NCBI GenBank assembly: GCA_049965935.1
Contig: JBMFVP010000064.1
Location: 1 to 8,072, forward strand
Direction: 5' to 3'
DNA: 8,072 bases
Source: Thermocladium sp049965935
GTDB taxonomy: Archaea; Thermoproteota; Thermoprotei; Thermoproteales; Thermocladiaceae
Under the pieces are notes generated by a model that was not told where the DNA came from, ran no database searches, and saw only the letters and a list, made by a program, of their open reading frames with translations. A program made the position numbers and the translations under genes. This document shows positions 1 through 5,384 of the stretch, piece after piece (the stretch's first letter is position 1; each line of letters begins with the position of its first letter).

Positions 1-77
1 GTTGCCATTGTTTCTTTTATTTCCTTGATTTCTTTCTGGAGGTCTTCTTTTGTTGCCATTGTTTCTTTTATTTCCTT
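1..77. repeat. In-frame direct repeat, 51-base period
   Basis: Bases 1-26 and 52-77 are identical (26 of 26), with a 51-base offset equal to 17 codons. They lie in the coiled-coil part of the minus-strand gene and encode the repeated KEIKETMA segment. Exact nucleotide identity, not just protein similarity, suggests recent duplication or ongoing repeat-number change. The array may continue beyond base 1. Confidence 0.85.
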
Positions 78-224
78 TATATCGTCCTTAGTCGCTAGGT
101 TTTGCCAAGGCATTAATTTAGCTAGTGCTTCATAAATAATGTTTGGATTGCTGACTAAAGCATCGAGTATTATGGTAGGGTCCTCCTTAAGTAGCGCCTT
201 TATTGTCTCCTTTAGCTCGCTCAT
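1..224 (-). CDS. N-terminal part of a DUF3782-like coiled-coil protein (cut by window edge)
   Basis: An open frame runs leftward from ATG at 224-222 and leaves the window with 74 complete codons. It starts MSELKETIKALLKEDPT and continues with a short helical region (about residues 1-42, containing MPWQNL). It then becomes a Lys/Glu-rich amphipathic coiled coil with the phrase KEIKETMATKEDL, repeated with a 17-residue period. Short N-terminal helical domains followed by ATKEDL-type coiled coils are typical of the DUF3782 / PD-(D/E)XK-nuclease-like proteins common in Crenarchaeota, where the nuclease-like domain lies at the C terminus. That domain would lie outside this window, so the family call is tentative. 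ATG at 224 is the first start after a T-rich leader and has no SD, which fits a leaderless transcript. The gene is divergent from the surface-protein gene. Coding nature is fairly sure; function is unknown. Confidence 0.7.
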   Translation of the reverse strand, partial: MSELKETIKALLKEDPTIILDALVSNPNIIYEALAKLMPWQNLATKDDIKEIKETMATKEDLQKEIKEIKETMA

Positions 225-240
225 TTTTATTGTCGATTAG

Positions 241-260
241 ATTAATTTTATGAATTAAAT
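241..260 (-). promoter_or_regulatory. Likely TATA region of the minus-strand coiled-coil gene
   Basis: Read on the minus strand, this A/T-only-rich stretch (ATTTAATTCATAAAATTAAT) lies about 20-35 bases before the ATG at 224. It is preceded by a purine-rich GGGAAAGG that could serve as BRE. Two overlapping TATA-like choices exist, near 252-259 and 244-251, and the sequence alone does not decide between them. Confidence 0.4.
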
Positions 261-303
261 ACCTTTCCCCTCATGGGATTTAATTGTGTCGATGTGAGCA
301 AGG

Positions 304-313
304 TTTTAATATA
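304..313 (+). promoter_or_regulatory. TATA box of the surface-protein gene
   Basis: TTTTAATATA is centred about 25 bases before the ATG at 334, the spacing expected if transcription starts at or next to the start codon (leaderless mRNA). No SD-like sequence precedes the ATG, which supports this. A second A/T stretch, TTATATAG at 317-324, is too close to the ATG to be the TATA box of a leaderless message. Confidence 0.55.
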
Positions 314-333
314 ATGTTATATAGTCGATTCGC

Positions 334-2784
334 ATGCGGATTAGCCTTATTTGGTTAATGCTGATCATGATTGCGATTACACTAACTATACATGCCTCAT
401 CGCCTAGGGTTGTGCATATAGGCAGCATCTCTGCCCATTATGGTTCATTCAATATACTTGAACATTCAAGTGAACTAATTATTCCGGTTAATAATTTCAC
501 ATTAAGTGTACCGCTTAATTCATCTATTCCGCTTAATGCGACACTCATCTTCAAGGCCGGTAATGTTTCAATAAGTCAGGGGGTAATCATTAATGGTTCT
601 ACGACGGTTAATTTGCCGGTCTCATTGCCATTTGGATCATATGCTGCCTCTGTATCTGTCCATGAGGGAAGCATTGCCTTGGCCTCCAGTAACTTCACTT
701 TATCGTTGGTTCCGCCATCCATAATCAATACATCATTATCCACTTGTGGTGTAGTTCAGCCGCTTCCTACCACTACTTTATATTCAATTGGGGTTCTTAA
801 CTTCACTGTTTCCACCGTGGCGCCACTTAATACCACAATCATAATATCAGTAAATGGTCAGCCACAGACATTACATTATATCATAAATGATACACTACAG
901 ATTAGCCGTGTGGTTCAACTAAGTAATTATAATAATACAGTTGCGATTTACGTGGTTTATAATGGCGAATCATTGGCTTCCTATGATTCATTTGTGATTA
1001 GAAGGACGCCAAGCATAACCATATCATATAGTTACGGTAATTATACAGAAACGTTATCCAATTATACTCAGATAGTTGCATCTACAATGCACTCCATACA
1101 TATTAATTACGTGATTAATCCCCAGATTCCCGGCATTAGATCCATAGTTACATACAGCAACGGCGAGGAGGGGGTTACAGCCTTATTTTCTAACCCAGGT
1201 AAATATATGGGTCGTGTAACATTTATGTATGGATCATGTAGTATAAACACTATTAGCTTTTCAGTGGTTGCGGTTCCCCCTCTAATTAAATTGGCTCCAA
1301 TAAATTATACTTTACCAGTTGGCATTGCGTCGACCATGGGCATCGCAATATCATTCAATCAATCATTAATAAAGTATGTCCTAATTAGACCCACCGGTGG
1401 GATTGGAGTTACAGTTCCATTAGTTAACTATATACTTAAGTATCCGGGAATCATGCCATTAAATGCAACTCCATACTCGATAGGCGCAGGATCCATATCA
1501 TTAACCTACCAAGCTGTGGATTACGGTGGTTATACTTATGGACCTTACAATTCATCGATAATAATTAATTCAACTGTGCCCAGCATAATCATAAATAGCC
1601 AACCAATAGCTTTTGGAGAAAAGGAGAACTTAACTATCGGCTTAACATTCATGGGTAAGCCCATTAAATCAGCCGAGATACAGATAATGGTGACTAAAGG
1701 AGGCAAAACATTGATTAATTACTTGGGGAAAACCAATGTTGAAGGTATATTATCGCTTAGTTTAACTCCTAACTCGACCGGCATTTACATGGTTACCGCG
1801 AAATTCGTATCATTGGCTCCAATACCTATACAGAATTCTACCACGTTCCTTGTTCAACAAGCAGCACCTATTCTTCATATTTGGATTAACTCCACCAATA
1901 TAATGTATGGGGAATCCATGCTAATAAACGCAACACTATCGCCGCCTCTCGCTGCTGGAGTGATTAATCTATTCATCAATAATACTCTATTTTTGAGTAG
2001 GAATGGAACTAAATTATCCCTACTCTTTGCTCCGCCCTCCACCGGTAATTACATGGTGGTTGCCCAGTACCTAGGCAACACCAATTACTCCCCATCAATA
2101 GCCCAAGCAGTGGTGCATGTGGAGAAGGCCAATTGCCATGTTTCGTTAATAGGCGCCACTGGCATTGTTGGGTCCCCACTCAATGTGCGGGGATTTATTA
2201 AGCCAAATATAACAGCGACTCTAGAGGTAACCATCAATGGTTCCTATCTGGGTGCGGTCAGGACGAGCGGTTCATTCAGCATATTGTTCATGCCTAGGCT
2301 GCCTGGGAATTACTTAATTAATGCATCTTGGCAAGGAAATTCAAACTATAATCCATGCTACTCAATGGAGATAATTAAGATATATAAGGCAATGCCCATA
2401 ATAGAATTAAAGCCATCTGTGTATTATGGCGTTGCTGGGCAATACATGACCCTGGATATATTAATTAGAAGCAATACATCGCTTCCAACAAATGCGGCGG
2501 CGGTTCTAGTGATTAAGAATGGAAATAATACAATCAAGAAGAGTCTCATTGTTAATAATGGATCTGCAATACAACTGCTGCTAAATAAATCAATGACGAT
2601 TTCGCTGAATTATTTAGGTAATGAATACTTTGGAGAAGCGCAGGGAGGGCCAGTAACTATAAACGTTATACCGGGACTAGGGGGGATACCAATTTACTCC
2701 TTTATAGTATATCCCATCATGTTGCTTCTTGGATTAATGACAGCCATAGTGGCGGAAAAATTCCTCACTAAGAAGAAGCCCTAG
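334..2784 (+). CDS. Secreted, membrane-anchored Ig-like repeat surface protein
   Basis: This 816-residue protein has a hydrophobic N-terminal signal sequence (about residues 1-22, after MRIS). A long beta-rich, Thr/Ser/Asn-rich ectodomain follows. It ends in one transmembrane helix (about 788-808) and a short basic KKKP tail, so it should sit in the cytoplasmic membrane with its bulk outside. The C-terminal half divides into Ig-like modules of 85-100 residues (about 410-508, 512-598, 599-685 and 688-779). Their typical phrases are YGES, then TGNYMVVAQYLGNTNYSPS, resembling bacterial Ig-like group 3 domains (Big_3_5 type). There are about 33 N-X-S/T sequons, fitting the heavy N-glycosylation of archaeal surface proteins. 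Only four cysteines occur (138, 302, 601, 675). C601 and C675 bracket one Ig module and could form its disulfide. No catalytic motif is visible; an adhesin, S-layer-associated or cell-contact role is inference. Start chosen from the TATA spacing. The 3' end overlaps the convergent gene by 17 bases. Confidence 0.85.
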   Translation: MRISLIWLMLIMIAITLTIHASSPRVVHIGSISAHYGSFNILEHSSELIIPVNNFTLSVPLNSSIPLNATLIFKAGNVSISQGVIINGSTTVNLPVSLPFGSYAASVSVHEGSIALASSNFTLSLVPPSIINTSLSTCGVVQPLPTTTLYSIGVLNFTVSTVAPLNTTIIISVNGQPQTLHYIINDTLQISRVVQLSNYNNTVAIYVVYNGESLASYDSFVIRRTPSITISYSYGNYTETLSNYTQIVASTMHSIHINYVINPQIPGIRSIVTYSNGEEGVTALFSNPGKYMGRVTFMYGSCSINTISFSVVAVPPLIKLAPINYTLPVGIASTMGIAISFNQSLIKYVLIRPTGGIGVTVPLVNYILKYPGIMPLNATPYSIGAGSISLTYQAVDYGGYTYGPYNSSIIINSTVPSIIINSQPIAFGEKENLTIGLTFMGKPIKSAEIQIMVTKGGKTLINYLGKTNVEGILSLSLTPNSTGIYMVTAKFVSLAPIPIQNSTTFLVQQAAPILHIWINSTNIMYGESMLINATLSPPLAAGVINLFINNTLFLSRNGTKLSLLFAPPSTGNYMVVAQYLGNTNYSPSIAQAVVHVEKANCHVSLIGATGIVGSPLNVRGFIKPNITATLEVTINGSYLGAVRTSGSFSILFMPRLPGNYLINASWQGNSNYNPCYSMEIIKIYKAMPIIELKPSVYYGVAGQYMTLDILIRSNTSLPTNAAAVLVIKNGNNTIKKSLIVNNGSAIQLLLNKSMTISLNYLGNEYFGEAQGGPVTINVIPGLGGIPIYSFIVYPIMLLLGLMTAIVAEKFLTKKKP
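2756..2760 (-). terminator. Possible T-tract terminator of the etfBA operon
   Basis: On the minus strand a run of five T begins 7 bases after the stop codon of the cysteine-cluster gene. Archaeal termination often uses short U tracts without a hairpin. The run lies inside the 3' end of the convergent surface-protein gene and is short, so this is a weak call. Confidence 0.2.
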
Positions 2785-3358
2785 TCGTGGCTAGCCTCAT
2801 TACTTCTTCATCTAATCTTTTCATGAATGTGGATAAATCACCTTGCTCTGCATCCTCCTTATTCCACTTGCTTACGAACTCCTCTAGCCTCTTTTTGGAG
2901 CTGATTGATAAGGCTACAGTAGCTGCTTCTCTGCTTAAGTCATAATAATTCCCCTTGCCTATCCCGGGACAGTAACCAATTGCGCCATCATATAACTCCA
3001 TAGTCACCACAGAACCAGGCCTATAGATATAGGGATAATACCTGCAAGTAAGCGGCTTATAATTATGTATGGAACAGATCAATTCTCCATTCACCCATTT
3101 AGTGAAGATACATGACCCATCAAGTTTCTTGCGCAGGACCAAGTAGTATTCACGTCCATCATATAGTTTAATTGCCGGATAACCCCAATCCCCCGCCACG
3201 GCCTTGGGATAAAGCGCAGAAACACTACTGGGCAGCAGGCCTAGATTAAGATAAATATCCACTAAATCATCTAATGTAACGGTTATCCAGTAACGCCTAC
3301 AGCACTCACCGCAAAGGACGCAGTTAAACCTGATTTTTGGACCCATGAATTTAATCAT
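2768..3358 (-). CDS. YkgJ-family cysteine-cluster protein (putative metal or Fe-S cluster protein)
   Basis: This 196-residue protein carries the YkgJ/UPF0153 pattern. An N-terminal CVLCGECC block (C13, C16, C19, C20) is followed by C83, C95-x2-H98, the PLTCRYYP block (C105) and a later CPG (C130). The eight cysteines and the histidine are enough for one or two metal centres, usually proposed as Fe-S or zinc; the family's biochemical role is poorly defined. There is no signal peptide or membrane segment, so it is probably cytosolic. ATG at 3358 shares one base with the etfA stop (TAATG), which implies translational coupling; a second Met five codons in (MGPKIRF) is the alternative start. As last gene of the etfBA operon it may take part in the same electron-transfer path or in cofactor handling. 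That is inference. Its 3' end overlaps the convergent surface-protein gene. Confidence 0.85.
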   Translation of the reverse strand: MIKFMGPKIRFNCVLCGECCRRYWITVTLDDLVDIYLNLGLLPSSVSALYPKAVAGDWGYPAIKLYDGREYYLVLRKKLDGSCIFTKWVNGELICSIHNYKPLTCRYYPYIYRPGSVVTMELYDGAIGYCPGIGKGNYYDLSREAATVALSISSKKRLEEFVSKWNKEDAEQGDLSTFMKRLDEEVMRLATTRASS

Positions 3359-4257
3359 TACTTGCCCAACGCCTTGCGAAGCTTCTCCTTGAGTACAGGC
3401 ACGAATTTATATAAGTCCTCAACAACTCCATAATCGGCATATTGGAATATGGGCGCATTTTTATCGCTATTAATTGCCACAACTATTCTGGACTCAAGCA
3501 TGCCAGCTATGTGCTGTGGCTGGCCGGATATCCCTATGGCCATGTACATTTTCGGCCTAACCTTGTGGCCACTTAAGCCAACCCAATGATCCTCCGATAA
3601 CCACTTCAGATCGGCTGCTATTGGTCTAGAGCATCCCACCTGAGCACCAAGCACCTCAGCTAGCTCAAAGGCCATCTTGAGATCGTCTTGCTTCTTAAAG
3701 CCGCGGCCAACTGACACTATTAATTCTGCGTCCTCTATCTTAAGTGATCCCTTTGGTTTCTCTTCCTTGCCCACTAGGTTGATTATGGGCTTTGTTTCCC
3801 TCTTTTCCACGCTTGGCTGAGTTGGTTTCTCGCTTGGTTGGAACCTCTTGGGCTGAACGACGAGGACGGCCGTACCTTCAACCTCAACTTCCTCGGCCCC
3901 CCTATTCCCCATGGAGTACTTAGAAAACTTGCCGGGACCAATTACATCAACTACATCGACCACATTAGGTATCCCCAGCTTGCCTGCAATGTATGCTGCG
4001 ATTGTTTTTCCATCCTTAGTCGCTGGGAATATTAAGTATCTTATATTGCTTAAATCCCCAGACACTACCTGATAAAGAGCTGCTGGATCACAGATTAATC
4101 CACATCCTATATTAATTATCCTGCTTGCCCCGTATTTTCCAGCTTGGCTAATTGCCTGTTCATCTCCATTTAACAAGAATACCGTTACCTCATCATTAAG
4201 CCTCTGGGCTAATCCAATTATGTCTAGAGTTGATGAGAACGAGAATACTCCTATCAC
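3358..4257 (-). CDS. etfA: Electron transfer flavoprotein, alpha subunit
   Basis: EtfA pairs with EtfB to form the soluble FAD flavoprotein that receives electrons from acyl-CoA and related dehydrogenases. Numbered from GTG at 4257 (299 residues), the N-terminal Rossmann-like domain covers about 1-150 (PATKDGKTIAAYIAGKLGIP). A charged linker (about 150-180) leads to the C-terminal FAD domain. That domain has SVGRG (182-186), GCSRP (208-212), VGLSG (226-230), GISGQPQHIAG (242-252) and a segment running from NSDKNAPIF to ADYG (263-277). These match the family's conserved FAD-contact blocks, so it looks functional. I prefer GTG at 4257 because an SD, GAGGTGATC, ends its core 6 bases before it, and the product then starts right at the first beta strand. 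The longest reading starts at GTG 4266, inside that SD, and overlaps etfB by four bases (GTGA). Length is slightly under the usual 310-330. Its stop overlaps the ATG of the cysteine-cluster gene. Confidence 0.93.
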   Translation of the reverse strand: MIGVFSFSSTLDIIGLAQRLNDEVTVFLLNGDEQAISQAGKYGASRIINIGCGLICDPAALYQVVSGDLSNIRYLIFPATKDGKTIAAYIAGKLGIPNVVDVVDVIGPGKFSKYSMGNRGAEEVEVEGTAVLVVQPKRFQPSEKPTQPSVEKRETKPIINLVGKEEKPKGSLKIEDAELIVSVGRGFKKQDDLKMAFELAEVLGAQVGCSRPIAADLKWLSEDHWVGLSGHKVRPKMYMAIGISGQPQHIAGMLESRIVVAINSDKNAPIFQYADYGVVEDLYKFVPVLKEKLRKALGK

Positions 4258-4260
4258 TTC

Positions 4261-4269
4261 GATCACCTC
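4261..4269 (-). promoter_or_regulatory. Shine-Dalgarno site that decides the etfA start
   Basis: On the minus strand GAGGTGATC is a near-complete match to the archaeal anti-SD sequence. It overlaps the etfB stop (TGA at 4265-4263) and the upstream candidate GTG (4266-4264). The next in-frame GTG (4257-4255) follows the GAGGTG core by 6 bases, a normal spacing. It is the only strong SD seen in the window, and it is at an internal operon gene, as expected when first genes are leaderless. Confidence 0.7.
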
Positions 4270-5066
4270 GGCGTTAATATTCCTTCTTGCGCCAAGTACT
4301 GGATCAATTTATCTGCCTTCTCATCGATAGCGCCATTCTCTATTATTATCTTCTTGCGTTGAATCTGAAGAGGTTTCAACGATGTAGTTCTAATTCTGGA
4401 CTGAATCGAGAGCCCTAGATCCCCCAACGATAACTTGGTCAATGGCTTCTTCATGGCCATCCTTATCTGAAGCAGCGGCGGTATTCGGGGGGTATTTATT
4501 TCCCTGGTCACAGTAATCACGGCAGGCAACTTTATGTTTATGACTTGAACCTCATCCTCTAGGTCCCTCTTTACTGTTATGTTATCATTGCCTATTTGCG
4601 TTATTTCCCTCACGTAAGTCACTATTGGTATCCCTAATTCAGCGGCAACCCGTGCAGGCACTTGGCTGCTGTAGCCATCTATTGTGGCTTCTCCCCCAAT
4701 TATTAAATCGAATTGCCCTATTCTCCTTTTAAGTACCTCGCTTATTGTCTTCGCAGTAGCGGTTTGGTCTGAACCTATTAATCCATCATCAACCACCACC
4801 ATAGCTTCATCAATTCCCATCGCAAGTACTTCCCGTCCAAGGTTTTCAACCTCTCCCGCTCTCTTTGCGGTAGGTGGATACTTAGATACCATTATTGCAA
4901 TGGTTTTTCCGCCTTTGGTCTTCTCCTTTATTCTAATGGCTTCCTCAGCTGCATTCCTATCTATATCGCTGATCTTTAAGGGAGTGTCTTCAACCATTAT
5001 TTTATTAGCAGTAGTCCTCAAGTTACTTGTATCTAGAGCGGGCTTTACTAGAACCACTATATTCAT
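4263..5066 (-). CDS. etfB: Electron transfer flavoprotein, beta subunit
   Basis: EtfB is the second half of the EtfAB heterodimer. In other ETFs it holds AMP, or a second FAD in bifurcating types. From ATG at 5066 the product is 267 residues and begins MNIVVLVKPALDTS, like the usual EtfB start. Conserved blocks are ISDIDRNAAEEA (32-43), the nucleotide loop SDQTATAKT (99-107), GGEATIDGYSSQVPARVA (124-141) and the EtfB signature from VTREINTPR to AMKKP (186-208). The reading frame stays open 22 codons upstream to ATG 5132. Those codons encode no family-like sequence, and the promoter TATA box lies inside them, so 5066 is chosen. It is the first gene of the operon; its TGA lies in the SD of etfA. 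The sequence alone does not show whether this ETF is classical or bifurcating; no fixC/fixX-like partner gene is in the window. Confidence 0.93.
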   Translation of the reverse strand: MNIVVLVKPALDTSNLRTTANKIMVEDTPLKISDIDRNAAEEAIRIKEKTKGGKTIAIMVSKYPPTAKRAGEVENLGREVLAMGIDEAMVVVDDGLIGSDQTATAKTISEVLKRRIGQFDLIIGGEATIDGYSSQVPARVAAELGIPIVTYVREITQIGNDNITVKRDLEDEVQVINIKLPAVITVTREINTPRIPPLLQIRMAMKKPLTKLSLGDLGLSIQSRIRTTSLKPLQIQRKKIIIENGAIDEKADKLIQYLAQEGILTPR

Positions 5067-5090
5067 ATGTAGAATAACCAGAAAATGGGC

Positions 5091-5100
5091 ATTTATAAAA
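5091..5100 (-). promoter_or_regulatory. TATA box of the etfB-etfA operon
   Basis: On the minus strand TTTTATAAAT, preceded by an A-rich AAAGGCAAA that may be BRE, is centred about 29 bases before ATG 5066. This predicts a leaderless or nearly leaderless message starting at 5066 and argues against the longer etfB reading from 5132. Confidence 0.65.
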
Positions 5101-5159
5101 TTTGCCTTTACGACTTTTAGAAGCTCTTGCATTGCTTAATTTAAAATCGTTTTATTAGT

Positions 5160-5210
5160 GTAGAATTGATGCTAGAATCGAGCATTAGACAACCTATTCT
5201 ACTTCTAGAA
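5160..5210. repeat. TAGAAT inverted and direct repeat cluster
   Basis: GTAGAAT (5160-5166) is perfectly inverted as ATTCTAC (5196-5202). A second TAGAAT sits at 5173-5178, 12 bases after the first, and the palindrome TTCTAGAA follows at 5203-5210. The cluster lies about 60 bases or more upstream of the etfB TATA box. It could be an operator for a dimeric regulator, but the A/T-rich background makes chance a real possibility. Confidence 0.3.
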
Positions 5211-5265
5211 ATCATATTTCTTCATTATGAGTCGGCCCTCATTAGTAGACAATAATTATAACAAC

Positions 5266-5291
5266 AAACCTCGCCTTTTAGGATGGGGAAG
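5266..5291 (+). repeat. Degenerate GC-rich hairpin, relative of the one after atpI
   Basis: CCTCGCCT (5269-5276), a TTT loop and AGGATGGGG (5280-5288) form an 8-pair stem with one bulged A (5283) and two G-U pairs if read as RNA. The flanking AAACCTCGCC is identical to bases 7976-7985, and GGGGA follows the stem in both places. It may be a decayed IS200/IS605-type end or a transcribed structure; no transposase gene is near. Confidence 0.4.
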
Positions 5292-5310
5292 AGATCAGTA
5301 ATATGCTGTT

Positions 5311-5330
5311 TTAACTTGACTTAACGTGAC
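5311..5330. repeat. Tandem 10-base repeat upstream of the atpI promoter
   Basis: TTAACTTGAC is followed at once by TTAACGTGAC (9 of 10 bases match). The second copy overlaps the palindrome AACGTGACGTT (5323-5333). A 10-base period places both copies on the same DNA face, and the pair ends about 20 bases before the atpI TATA box, a plausible place for an activator or regulator. No regulator is known to me for it. Confidence 0.35.
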
Positions 5331-5350
5331 GTTTCCTTTACATGGATTAA

Positions 5351-5360
5351 TCTTAAAAAC
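5351..5360 (+). promoter_or_regulatory. Likely TATA box of atpI
   Basis: TCTTAAAAAC is centred about 29 bases before ATG 5385, matching the spacing seen for the other leaderless genes here. The sequence just before the ATG (GAGAGAAGCAT) has no clear SD, which supports a leaderless message. Confidence 0.5.
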
Positions 5361-5384
5361 CCCCTTAACTATTGAGAGAAGCAT

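Larger units (their letters stand above)
5067..5384. other. Divergent promoter region between etfB and atpI
   Basis: These 318 bases contain no convincing coding frame once etfB is started at 5066. They hold the etfB TATA box (5091-5100), an inverted-repeat cluster built on TAGAAT/ATTCTA (5160-5210), a GC-rich degenerate hairpin (5266-5291), a tandem 10-base repeat (5311-5330) and the atpI TATA box (5351-5360). No tRNA-like fold was recognised. Confidence 0.6.

Noticed and set aside
3838..4035. Plus-strand open frame of 65 codons
   Set aside because: Antisense to the well-supported etfA coding region, with no start signal.
4684..5139. Plus-strand open frame of 151 codons
   Set aside because: It lies antisense to etfB, has low-complexity Ser/Thr/Ile-rich content typical of a mirror frame, and has no family-like motif.
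5067..5384. tRNA or other known structural RNA in the divergent gap
   Set aside because: No cloverleaf, no GGTTCGAATCC-like T-loop block and no C/D-box pair in proper spacing were seen.
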